Positions 31,353 through 39,746 of a stretch of 54,925 bases of DNA are shown here, in pieces. A model generated the notes under the pieces. That model did no database searches. It was given only the letters and a program-made list of their open reading frames with translations, and was not told the DNA's origin. Numbering within the stretch: the stretch's first letter is position 1; each line of letters opens with the position of its first letter. A program made the translations under genes and the position numbers. The DNA comes from DAOTTX01 sp034437515 (GTDB lineage Bacteria > Chloroflexota > Anaerolineae > Aggregatilineales > Phototrophicaceae): positions 1 through 54,925 of the forward strand of contig DAOTTX010000075.1 of NCBI GenBank assembly GCA_034437515.1, given 5' to 3'.

Positions 31353-32609
31353 ATGGCTAATATGGCAGTAACCTCAGAGTCGATGAATGAATGGCAGGGC
31401 AGCCTGGAAGAACTGCGCGGCCTGGTCAGTGAGCGTGCGATGACCGGCGAGACGATGCTGCTCAACATGGGGCCGCATCATCCCAGTACACATGGTGTGC
31501 TGCGCCTGCTGCTTGAACTCGACGGTGAAGAGATCATCAACGTTATGCCGGATATTGGCTATCTGCACACCGGCATCGAGAAAAATATCGAAGACAAGAC
31601 TTACGAAAAAGGCGTCACGCTGACCGACCGCATGGATTACCTCGCGCCGATGTCGAACAACATGGTGTTCAGCATGGCGGTGGAAAAACTGGTTGATCTG
31701 GATGTGCCGCCGCGTGCACAAGCTATCCGGGTGATTTGCCTGGAACTCACGCGCATCGCCAGCCATCTGGTGTGGTTGGGCACCCACGCGATTGACATGG
31801 GCGCGATGAGCGTCTTTTTGTACTGCTTCCGCGAGCGCGAGAAAATCCTCGATATGTTCGAGATGCTCTCCGGGCAGCGCATGATGGGCAGTTACTTCCG
31901 CCCTGGTGGTGTGTGGCGTGACCTGCGCCCGGAGTTCTTCCCGGCGGTGGAAGCGTTCCTCGAAGACTTCCCCTCGAAGGTCAGCGATTATGAACGCTTG
32001 CTGACCAATAATCCGCTGTGGATAGACCGCACACAGGGCGTTGGCATCCTCGAACCGGATGTGGCGCTGGCCTGGGGTGTGAGCGGTGCCAGCTTGCGCG
32101 GCAGTGGTGTCAACTGGGATATTCGTAAAGCCATGCCCTACAGCGGTTACGAACAATATGAGTTCGAGGTGCCGCTGGGCGAACACGGTGACGTCTTCGA
32201 CCGTTACATCATCCGCATGCGAGAGATGCGCGAGAGCATGAAGATCATCCGTCAGGCGCTCGATACCCTGCCGGAAGGCCCCTTCCGCTCGAATAATCGT
32301 AAGTTTGTGCCACCGCCTCGCACCGAACTCGGTCAAAGTATGGAAGCGGTCATCCACCACTTCAAACTGTGGACGGAGGGCTTCTCCGCGCCGGATGAAG
32401 AGGTGTACGTGGCGATTGAAAGCCCGCGTGGTGAGGTCGGCTGCTACCTGCATGGGACGGGCGGCAACAAGCCGCGCAAGGCGCGTTTCAAGACACCGTC
32501 GTTCATGCACATTCAGGCCATCCCCGCGATGACCAAGAACCACATGATCGCCGATATGGTCGCCGTGATCGGCAGCATTGATATTGTATTGGGCGACTGC
32601 GACCGCTAA
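31353..32609 (+). CDS. nuoD: NADH-quinone oxidoreductase subunit D
   Basis: 418-residue 49-kDa subunit that with NuoB forms the quinone-reduction site. Hallmarks: NMGPHHPSTHGVLRLLLELDGE, YLHTGIEKNIEDKTYEKG, DRMDYLAPMSNN, and RGSGVNWDIRKAMPYSGYE. The quinone-binding histidine lies in the HHPSTHG loop. Length is normal. It follows nuoC after 45 bases with an AAAGGAAA ribosome site. Confidence 0.97.
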   Translation: MANMAVTSESMNEWQGSLEELRGLVSERAMTGETMLLNMGPHHPSTHGVLRLLLELDGEEIINVMPDIGYLHTGIEKNIEDKTYEKGVTLTDRMDYLAPMSNNMVFSMAVEKLVDLDVPPRAQAIRVICLELTRIASHLVWLGTHAIDMGAMSVFLYCFREREKILDMFEMLSGQRMMGSYFRPGGVWRDLRPEFFPAVEAFLEDFPSKVSDYERLLTNNPLWIDRTQGVGILEPDVALAWGVSGASLRGSGVNWDIRKAMPYSGYEQYEFEVPLGEHGDVFDRYIIRMREMRESMKIIRQALDTLPEGPFRSNNRKFVPPPRTELGQSMEAVIHHFKLWTEGFSAPDEEVYVAIESPRGEVGCYLHGTGGNKPRKARFKTPSFMHIQAIPAMTKNHMIADMVAVIGSIDIVLGDCDR

Positions 32610-32624
32610 GGACAAGGATTAACG

Positions 32625-33125
32625 ATGGCTATTGCTGAAAAATACGCAGAACGCATCCAGAAGCATATGGCGAAATACCCTGACAAGCGGTCGGCGGTGA
32701 TGCCCCTGCTCTACATCGTGCAGGAGGAATATGGCTGGGTGACACCGGAAGGCATTAAAGAGGTCGCGGAACTGTGTGAGATGGACCCGACACAGGTAAA
32801 ATCCATCGCCGGGTTTTACACGATGTACTCCGAGAAGCCTAAAGGCAAGTATTGGCTTCAGGTCTGCACAGATTTACCATGCGCGATGAACGGCGCGGAC
32901 GACTTCCACGAGTGGTTGAAAGACCACCTCGGCGTGGAAGAAGGCGGCACCACCGACGACGGCATGTTTACCGTCGAGCATGTGATGTGCCTTGCGGCGT
33001 GTGACCGTGCGCCGATGCTGCAATGCAACTTTCACTATGTGGAAAATCTCGACAAAGACAAGATGAAGACTCTACTGGATGAATGGCGTGCCGAGGCAGA
33101 AGCCCATGCCAACGGCGGCGACTAG
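32625..33125 (+). CDS. nuoE: NADH-quinone oxidoreductase subunit E
   Basis: 166-residue 24-kDa subunit with a thioredoxin-like fold binding the 2Fe-2S cluster N1a. The four cysteines are in VCTDLPC and CLAACDRAPM. It works with NuoF and NuoG in the NADH-oxidising module. A GGACAAGGA site lies upstream. Confidence 0.96.
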   Translation: MAIAEKYAERIQKHMAKYPDKRSAVMPLLYIVQEEYGWVTPEGIKEVAELCEMDPTQVKSIAGFYTMYSEKPKGKYWLQVCTDLPCAMNGADDFHEWLKDHLGVEEGGTTDDGMFTVEHVMCLAACDRAPMLQCNFHYVENLDKDKMKTLLDEWRAEAEAHANGGD

Positions 33126-33191
33126 GCCAACGAGAAGCGTTTTATTGTAAGTTAATTTCAACGGCAACCCGTTGAGGAAGGCACGATCACG

Positions 33192-34469
33192 ATGAATATC
33201 CTTCTAAGAGAAAAAGACGTTCCAGACATCCATAAGTACGATGTCTACGTGAAAAATCAAGGTTACGAGGGCTTCAAGAAAGCCCTGGGCATGGATCCCG
33301 GTGATGTCATCAACGAGGTGAAAAGCTCAAACCTGCGCGGGCGCGGGGGCGCTGGCTTCCCGACCGGCGTGAAGTGGAGCTTCATCCCGAAAGATGAGCC
33401 GGTGAAGTACATCGTCATCAACGCGGACGAAAGCGAGACGGCGACCTTTAAAGATCGTCAGATCATGGAAAACAACCCGCACCAGATGATCGAGGGGGCG
33501 TTGATCGCGGCCTGGGCCATCCAGGCGAAGGCGGTTTATATTTACCTGCGCGGTGAATACTGGGACATCGGGCATATGCTGGATGACTGCATCGAGGACG
33601 CCCGTAAAGGCGGTTGGATCGGTGAGGACATCCAGGGTAGCGGCTGGGATTGCGAAGTTTATACGCACCTGGGCGCGGGGGCTTACATCTGCGGTGAGGA
33701 AAGCGCGCTGCTCAACAGCCTGGAAGGGTTGCTCGGTCAGCCGCGTGTGCGCCCGCCGTTCCCGGCGCAGAAAGGCGGCGGCCTCTACAAAGAACCGACC
33801 GTCGTCAACAACGTGGAAACGCTGGCGAATGTGCCTTACATTATGCGTGAGGGCGCGGACGAGTATAAGAAGATCGGCACCGAGAAAAGCACGGGTACGA
33901 AGGTCTTCTGTGTGAGCGGTCATGTGAACAAGCCCGGCAACTACGAACTGGAAATGGGTAAGTCCACCTTCCGTGATTTGATCTTCGAGCACGCCGGGGG
34001 CGTACCGGGTGGCAAGGCGATCAAAGCGATTTTGCCGTCCGGCGGGTCAGGCCCCATCGTCCCAGCGACGGATGAGGTGCTAGACGCACCGCTCACCTAC
34101 GAAGACCTGCAAAACGTGGGGACGATTTTGGGGTCGGCATCGGTGATGGTGCTGGACGAAACCGTGGACATCACCTGGGCGGCCTCCAAGATGACCAAGT
34201 TCTTCACGCATGAGAGCTGCGGAAAATGCACGCCCTGTCGTGAAGGCACGTACTGGATCGACAAGGTGCTGGATCGCATCCTCGCCGGGGAAGGCAAGGC
34301 TTCCGACGTAGAACTGATTAACAACGTGGCGAAGAACATGCAGGGCGCGACCCTGTGCGCGTTGGGTGACTTCGCCGCGAACCCGATCATCGCAACTATC
34401 AACCATTTCCCCGATGACTTCAAGTCACACGTCACGGGTGATGGTGAACTCGCCGCCGCTGGCGACTAA
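33192..34469 (+). CDS. nuoF: NADH-quinone oxidoreductase subunit F
   Basis: 425-residue 51-kDa subunit that binds NADH, FMN and 4Fe-4S cluster N3. GRGGAGFPTGVKW is the nucleotide/FMN loop, GAGAYICGEESALLNSLEG the second conserved block, and ESCGKCTPCREGT carries the cluster cysteines. Length is normal. It is followed by an extra gene before nuoG. Confidence 0.97.
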   Translation: MNILLREKDVPDIHKYDVYVKNQGYEGFKKALGMDPGDVINEVKSSNLRGRGGAGFPTGVKWSFIPKDEPVKYIVINADESETATFKDRQIMENNPHQMIEGALIAAWAIQAKAVYIYLRGEYWDIGHMLDDCIEDARKGGWIGEDIQGSGWDCEVYTHLGAGAYICGEESALLNSLEGLLGQPRVRPPFPAQKGGGLYKEPTVVNNVETLANVPYIMREGADEYKKIGTEKSTGTKVFCVSGHVNKPGNYELEMGKSTFRDLIFEHAGGVPGGKAIKAILPSGGSGPIVPATDEVLDAPLTYEDLQNVGTILGSASVMVLDETVDITWAASKMTKFFTHESCGKCTPCREGTYWIDKVLDRILAGEGKASDVELINNVAKNMQGATLCALGDFAANPIIATINHFPDDFKSHVTGDGELAAAGD

Positions 34470-34475
34470 GGCGGT

Positions 34476-34919
34476 ATGACGGCTGAAGAACACCCACCCG
34501 TTGCAGACGAAGCATCCCCTGTGCCGGCGACGAGCGAATATGTCGAACCGGCACAAACGGCGGATGGGTCTTTCTGGGGATGGTTGCGGCGACGGTTGTG
34601 GATGACCGACGCCGAGCGCGAAGCGGCTTTCGCGGCACGCATCCGCGCGCTGGATGACGCCATCGCGCTGACCCCTGACGCGGTTTCAAATTATGTACTG
34701 CGTGGGGAAGCCTACCTCGAAGCCGGTGAACACACGCTGGCGCGGCTGGATTTTGAACACGCGCTGCGGTTGGCACACGAACAAATCGAACAACGTGCTT
34801 GGGGCGTGGTCGCGCAGGTGATGCAAGACCGCGCCCGACACGGTTTAAAAGTTGCTACAACACCAGACGAGCAGCCTGCATCGTCTTACGAAGATACTGA
34901 GGATACAGAGAGAATTTAG
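34476..34919 (+). CDS. TPR-like protein inserted between nuoF and nuoG
   Basis: 147-residue soluble protein with no complex I family match. Residues about 62-108 form one or two TPR-like helical pairs (AIALTPDAVSNYVLRGEAYLEAGEHTLARLDFEHALRL); the N-terminal 40 residues are Pro/Glu/Ala-rich, then a basic WGWLRRRLW patch. It starts 6 bases after nuoF, and its stop codon directly abuts the nuoG start (TAG-ATG), so translation is coupled. An accessory or assembly role for the NADH module is inference from position. No signal peptide is present. Confidence 0.8.
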   Translation: MTAEEHPPVADEASPVPATSEYVEPAQTADGSFWGWLRRRLWMTDAEREAAFAARIRALDDAIALTPDAVSNYVLRGEAYLEAGEHTLARLDFEHALRLAHEQIEQRAWGVVAQVMQDRARHGLKVATTPDEQPASSYEDTEDTERI

Positions 34920-37421
34920 ATGACCGACAAGACCCTGACGAAAGTAGACACTGTCACGATCATCATTGATGACGTGAAATATGAGGTGCCTGCCGGTACG
35001 AATCTCGTTGATATGGCGAAGTGGCACGCCGGGAACGACATTCCGGTGTTCTGCTACCATCCGAAGATGGAGCCGGTAGGCATGTGCCGCATGTGCCTCG
35101 TGGAACTCGGTATGATCCAGAAGGATCGTGAAACCGGTGAGGTCATGCTCGATGACGACGGCAACCCGAAAATCCGCTGGTTCCCCAAGCTGCAAACGGC
35201 TTGCACGCAGACGGTCAGCGATGGCATGGTCGTGCGTACCAACACACAAGAGGTCGAGGACGCCCGTACTAACGTGCTGGAGTTCTTGCTGACTAGCCAC
35301 CCGCTAGACTGCCCTATCTGCGATAAGGGCGGTGAGTGTCCGTTGCAAAACCTGACGATGGAGCACGGGCCGGAAACCAGCCGTATGCATTTTGCCGATA
35401 AGATGCAACTGGACAAGCACGTTCCGCTGGGTGACTTGATTTACCTGGACGAAGAACGTTGCATCCAGTGTGGGCGCTGTGTGCGCTTTCAAGACGAGAT
35501 CGTCGGCGACCCGGTGCTGGCCTTCCACGAGCGCGGACGTCGCTTGCAGATTATCACCAACACCGAGCCGGGCTTTGATACGTACTTCTCCGGTAACACC
35601 ACCGACATCTGCCCGGTGGGTGCGCTGACGACAGCGGACTTCCGCTTTGGAGCGCGTCCGTGGGAACTGACCGAAGTGCCGAGCATCTGCCCGCACGACG
35701 CCGCCGGTTCTAACATCAGCTTGAGTATGCGCCTCGACCGTGACTTCGGTGGTCGGGCGATGATTAAGCGAGTGATGCCACGCCAGAACGAACACGTCAA
35801 CGAGATCTGGATTTCCGACAAAACACGTTTCGGGCATCACTTCACCCGCAGCGACGACCGCCTGGTGGAGCCGATGCTGCGCAAAGCGGACAAGATGGTC
35901 ACGGCCAGTTGGGACGAGGCCATGTCCAAATTTGCCGAATTGGTGCAGGCCGCCGACGGTGACATCGCCGCGATTGCTGGCAGCCAGATGTCTAACGAGG
36001 ATTTATGGGCGCTGCGCCAACTGGTCGAAGGGGCAGGCGGCGAGCACCTGGGCGCGTGGCCGCACACACACGGCGGTCATGAACTGGTCGCACAGGTGGG
36101 TGTGGGCAAGGGCACAAACTTCGGTGCGCTGGGTGCAGGCGACGCGGTGCTGATTATGGCCTGCGACCTGGAAGAAGAAGTCCCGATCTGGCGGCTGCGT
36201 CTGAAGCAAGCGGCGGATCGCGGGGCATATATCGCGGTCGGCAATGTGCGCCACACCCGCATGGACGACTTCGCGGCAGCGACCTTCCGCTATGCACCGG
36301 GGCAGGCCGCCCAGGCCATGCAGACCCTGAAAGACGACCAGCCGGAGATCGCCGAAACGCTAGCGAATGCCGAAAACCTGATTATCCTCGCCGGGGCTGA
36401 AGGGCTGACGCTCGACCGCAGCGAGGCACTGATGCAATCCGCCGCCAACTTCTTGATCGACACCGAGCATGTAGGCAAGCCGAACAACGGCCTGCTATCA
36501 CCGTTCCCCGGCCCGAACGGCATGGGGCAGTATTACTTTGGCTACAGCCCGCGGACTACAGACCACATCACACTCAACCCGCCCAAGTTGCTGATCGTCG
36601 CGCAGGCGGAACTGCTCGCGGATGATCCGGCGGCGGCTGAATGGTTGAAAGACGTGGAAACGGTCGTCTCGTTAAGCCTGTTCCCGGATCCTGTCGTCAC
36701 CGACCATGCCGACCTCGCGCTGCCGATCCAGAGCTTCGCGGAGCGCGACGGCACCTACACCAACGGCGAACGACGTGTGCAGCGGTTCTACACCGCGCAG
36801 GGGCCGATGGGTGTCGCGTTGCCCGTGTGGCAGATCTTTAGCCGTCTGGGTGAAATGCTCGGACAGGGACGAGAGAAAATGTCCGCTGCGGCGGTGATGC
36901 TTGACATCACCCGCAACGTGGATGTGTTCGACGGGATGCGCTATCGTGAAATCTCACGGGTAGAGCGCCAGTTCCCTGATGTGGGCGGTGATGACAAATA
37001 CTACGGCGGCACGGCCTATCAGAACAAGGGCGGTGTCGGTGTGCAGATCCCGACGAGCGCCGACAACGGCGACACCCCCGCGACCGGTGAGGTCAGATCA
37101 CTGGATGCGCCGGCAGCAAACGCCGGTCAAATGTTGATCGTCCCGGTCACGCTGCTGTACAATCGGGAATCGACATTTATGCCGAGTACAATTGTGCATC
37201 CGCGTGTGATGATGCCTTACGTTGAGATCAACGAAGCCGATGCGGCTAAAATGGGCATCGAACACGGCGATGTGGTACAGGTCGCCACAGGTGAGGCTCA
37301 ACTCCGGGTGAAGGCATACGTAAACGGCGGTGCGCCGGAGGGTGCGGCGGTTCTACCGCGTCATCTGACGGAGACACCGGCACCGATGTTCCTGACATCC
37401 GGTGAAATCAGCAAAGTCTGA
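34920..37421 (+). CDS. nuoG: NADH-quinone oxidoreductase subunit G
   Basis: 833-residue largest peripheral subunit. The N-terminal ferredoxin-like domain carries the 2Fe-2S cysteines (CYHPKMEPVGMCRMC). Next come HPLDCPICDKGGECPLQ for a 4Fe-4S cluster with a His ligand and CIQCGRCVRFQ plus CPVGAL for another. The N7-type site of E. coli is absent (CPHDAAGSN keeps only the first cysteine). The rest is a molybdopterin-oxidoreductase-like domain without a cofactor role. Its start touches the stop of the TPR-like gene. Confidence 0.96.
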   Translation: MTDKTLTKVDTVTIIIDDVKYEVPAGTNLVDMAKWHAGNDIPVFCYHPKMEPVGMCRMCLVELGMIQKDRETGEVMLDDDGNPKIRWFPKLQTACTQTVSDGMVVRTNTQEVEDARTNVLEFLLTSHPLDCPICDKGGECPLQNLTMEHGPETSRMHFADKMQLDKHVPLGDLIYLDEERCIQCGRCVRFQDEIVGDPVLAFHERGRRLQIITNTEPGFDTYFSGNTTDICPVGALTTADFRFGARPWELTEVPSICPHDAAGSNISLSMRLDRDFGGRAMIKRVMPRQNEHVNEIWISDKTRFGHHFTRSDDRLVEPMLRKADKMVTASWDEAMSKFAELVQAADGDIAAIAGSQMSNEDLWALRQLVEGAGGEHLGAWPHTHGGHELVAQVGVGKGTNFGALGAGDAVLIMACDLEEEVPIWRLRLKQAADRGAYIAVGNVRHTRMDDFAAATFRYAPGQAAQAMQTLKDDQPEIAETLANAENLIILAGAEGLTLDRSEALMQSAANFLIDTEHVGKPNNGLLSPFPGPNGMGQYYFGYSPRTTDHITLNPPKLLIVAQAELLADDPAAAEWLKDVETVVSLSLFPDPVVTDHADLALPIQSFAERDGTYTNGERRVQRFYTAQGPMGVALPVWQIFSRLGEMLGQGREKMSAAAVMLDITRNVDVFDGMRYREISRVERQFPDVGGDDKYYGGTAYQNKGGVGVQIPTSADNGDTPATGEVRSLDAPAANAGQMLIVPVTLLYNRESTFMPSTIVHPRVMMPYVEINEADAAKMGIEHGDVVQVATGEAQLRVKAYVNGGAPEGAAVLPRHLTETPAPMFLTSGEISKV

Positions 37422-37432
37422 GGATAAAAATT

Positions 37433-38977
37433 ATGATGAACCGTAAAGTTTTAGGATTGCCGCTGCCCTTCGCCGTTCTCGGCGGGGTGGTGCTGCTCGT
37501 CCTGCTATTGATTATCCTGAACATCGGGTCGATCATCGGCGGCGTCGCTGATGGTTTCACATTTTTGTTTGACCCCGGCAGCCGGGAGATGAACATCATC
37601 CCGTGTGGTGAATCCAACACCTGCCAGATCGTGCATCCGATCGTGTATTCGGTCCTGCTGCTGGCGGTGGTGATTACCGGCTTCGCCTATACGACGTTGC
37701 TTGAACGTAAGATGATCGCGTATTTCCAGCAGCGTTCCGGCCCCAATCGTGTTGGGCCGGGGGGCTTTTTGCAACCGGCAGCGGACGGCCTGAAGCTGAT
37801 CTTCAAAGAGGACATCATGCCGTCGCTAGCCTACCGCAATATATATCTGATCGCGCCGATGCTCAAGGCGATCCCGACGCTGGTGGTGCTAGCGGTGATC
37901 CCGCTGGGGCCGCCCATCAACATCCCCTGGTTTGACGGCAATTGGTACCATGTGCCGCTGGGGTTGATCGACACCAACGTCGCGGTGCTGTGGCTGCTGG
38001 CGATCACCAGCCTGGGCACTTACGGTGTGGTACTGGCAGGTTGGGCCAGCAACAACAAATACTCGATGCTGGGCGGGATGCGTGCCTCCGCGCAGATGGT
38101 CAGTTACGAGATCAGCATGGGCCTCGCGCTGGCGGTGCCGGTGATGATCGTCGGCAGTATGAGCCTGCGCGACATCGTCGAAGCACAGGACGGCTTCTTC
38201 GTCAACTGGCTGGTGTTCCAGAATCCGCTGGCGGCGTTTATCTTATTGGTGGCGCTGGTCGCGGAGACGAACCGCGCTCCCTTTGACCTGCCCGAAGCCG
38301 AGCAGGAACTGACCGCCGGTTACATGACCGAATACAGCGGGATGAAGTTCGCGCTGTTCATGATGGCGGAGTACCTGGGGATGATCGCGGTGAGCTTCAT
38401 CGCGGCGGTGATGTTCTTCGGCGGTTATAATGACGGCTTCGGCCTGGTGGAAAACATCCCGATCTTAGGGCCGCTGGTTATCATCGGTAAGGTGGTGCTG
38501 TTCTTGATGGCCTTTGTGTGGCTCCGGGCGACCCTGCCGCGCATCCGTTACGACCGGCTGATGATGTTCGGTTGGAAGATCATGCTGCCGCTGGCGCTGC
38601 TGGCGGTCGTGTGGACGGCGGTCGCGGTCGTGGTCAGCGTGGAGTGGGGTGAGTTCGCTTACTTCGTCGTTTCCACCGGCATGGCGATTGTCGTCGCGTT
38701 GGGCAGCCTGCTGTTCATCGGCATCCCGCGTGACCAGCAGACCGAGGACGAGGGCGAATACGAAACCGACCCGATGATTACCGGCGAACAAAACGGCATC
38801 GGTTACTCGATCCTGCAATTTGTCGGCGCGTTGGTGTCCATCCCGTTTGTGTTATACGAATTCACGCTGACGCAACTTGATAACCTGTCTCAGCTTGCGC
38901 CGGACGAAGAAGACGACGAAGACGCCTACGAAGGTGACTCGACCACCCGCCTGCCCTCGGAAACGGGCGGCGACTAA
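37433..38977 (+). CDS. nuoH: NADH-quinone oxidoreductase subunit H, extended at both ends
   Basis: 514 residues against the usual 320-350. The core has all NuoH marks: ERKMIAYFQQRSGPNRVGPGG, ADGLKLIFKED, ETNRAPFDLPEAEQELTAGYMTEYSG and WLRATLPRIRYD. Extra parts are an N-terminal hydrophobic helix (residues about 12-32) before a CGESNTC loop that may form a disulfide outside, and a C-terminal extension from about 410. That extension has one or two extra predicted helices and a highly acidic cytoplasmic tail. NuoH forms the quinone-channel entrance to the membrane arm. GAGGA lies 8 bases before the start. Confidence 0.95.
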   Translation: MMNRKVLGLPLPFAVLGGVVLLVLLLIILNIGSIIGGVADGFTFLFDPGSREMNIIPCGESNTCQIVHPIVYSVLLLAVVITGFAYTTLLERKMIAYFQQRSGPNRVGPGGFLQPAADGLKLIFKEDIMPSLAYRNIYLIAPMLKAIPTLVVLAVIPLGPPINIPWFDGNWYHVPLGLIDTNVAVLWLLAITSLGTYGVVLAGWASNNKYSMLGGMRASAQMVSYEISMGLALAVPVMIVGSMSLRDIVEAQDGFFVNWLVFQNPLAAFILLVALVAETNRAPFDLPEAEQELTAGYMTEYSGMKFALFMMAEYLGMIAVSFIAAVMFFGGYNDGFGLVENIPILGPLVIIGKVVLFLMAFVWLRATLPRIRYDRLMMFGWKIMLPLALLAVVWTAVAVVVSVEWGEFAYFVVSTGMAIVVALGSLLFIGIPRDQQTEDEGEYETDPMITGEQNGIGYSILQFVGALVSIPFVLYEFTLTQLDNLSQLAPDEEDDEDAYEGDSTTRLPSETGGD

Positions 38978-39005
38978 GCACGACGACTTGAGGAGTGAAA
39001 TACCT

Positions 39006-39500
39006 ATGAATGTTATTCGCGGTTTTGCGACCACGTTAAAGCATGTTCTTAAAGAACCGATCACGCTGCAATACCCGGAAGAAGTGCGCCCTTTTCAGGA
39101 ACGGTTCAAGGGGCGGCATCATTTGCGCCGTTATGACAACGGGCTGGAAAAGTGCATCGGCTGTTCGCTGTGTGCGGCGGCCTGCCCCGCTGATGCGATC
39201 TGGGTGGAGGCGGCAGAAAACACCGATGAGGCGCGTTACAGCCCCGGTGAGCGTTACGCCAAGACCTATGAGATCAACATGCTGCGTTGCATCTTCTGTG
39301 GCTACTGTGAGGACGCCTGCCCGACGCAGGCGATTGAACTGGGGCACGAGCACCAACTCAGTTTTACCGACCGCCGGGACTCGATCTTCACGAAAGATAT
39401 GCTGATCGACCGGGTGCCGGAAGACGGTGAAGACACACCGCAGACAGTGGAACCGGGTGAGTTCAATCGGGCGATCCCGGATATGCCCGCACCAAAGTGA
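39006..39500 (+). CDS. nuoI: NADH-quinone oxidoreductase subunit I
   Basis: 164 residues from the ATG at 39006 with GAGGAG upstream; an upstream frame overlapping nuoH is not used. It carries two ferredoxin-type motifs, CIGCSLCAAACP and CIFCGYCEDACP, binding clusters N6a and N6b that link NuoG to NuoB. The C-terminal 40 residues are an acidic extension. It is the last gene before a strong terminator. Confidence 0.97.
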   Translation: MNVIRGFATTLKHVLKEPITLQYPEEVRPFQERFKGRHHLRRYDNGLEKCIGCSLCAAACPADAIWVEAAENTDEARYSPGERYAKTYEINMLRCIFCGYCEDACPTQAIELGHEHQLSFTDRRDSIFTKDMLIDRVPEDGEDTPQTVEPGEFNRAIPDMPAPK

Positions 39501-39529
39501 TGCACACGTCGAATTGATAAGAAACGATG

Positions 39530-39560
39530 ACGCCAGAGTTTTTGAACTCTGGCGTTCTTT
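39530..39560 (+). terminator. Strong terminator between nuoI and nuoJ
   Basis: A perfect 11-bp stem ACGCCAGAGTT / AACTCTGGCGT with a 4-base loop, followed by TCTTTGTGTT. It begins 30 bases after the nuoI stop and lies inside the nuo cluster, splitting it into nuoA-I and nuoJ-N. Confidence 0.8.
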
Positions 39561-39698
39561 GTGTTAAACTGCACAAAGTCTACGTAACCCGTACATAACC
39601 GAATCTGTTCATACTGCGGACATCGTTTTAAACTATGTTACGCCATAGCAATTGTTATGTGCCTACGTATTTATTGAGTTTAGCGAGGAAGGGGTAAA

Positions 39699-39739
39699 GG
39701 CGTTTTCCTCCCTGGGGATTCCGCAGGGTTTTACTCGCC
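39699..39739 (+). promoter_or_regulatory. Possible structured leader of nuoJ
   Basis: A two-tier hairpin (GGCG...CGCC outside, CCCTG...CAGGG inside) ends 7 bases before the nuoJ start codon, which has no evident ribosome site. It may control nuoJ translation. A weak promoter candidate (CTGTTC - 18 bases - TAAACT, 39605-39634) precedes it. Confidence 0.3.
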
Positions 39740-39746
39740 AACGCTT

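Noticed and set aside
31374..32615. 413-residue open frame on the minus strand across nuoD
   Set aside because: It is the exact antisense of nuoD, whose motifs are unmistakable; the frame has high His/Arg content typical of antisense of GC-rich genes and no recognisable domain.
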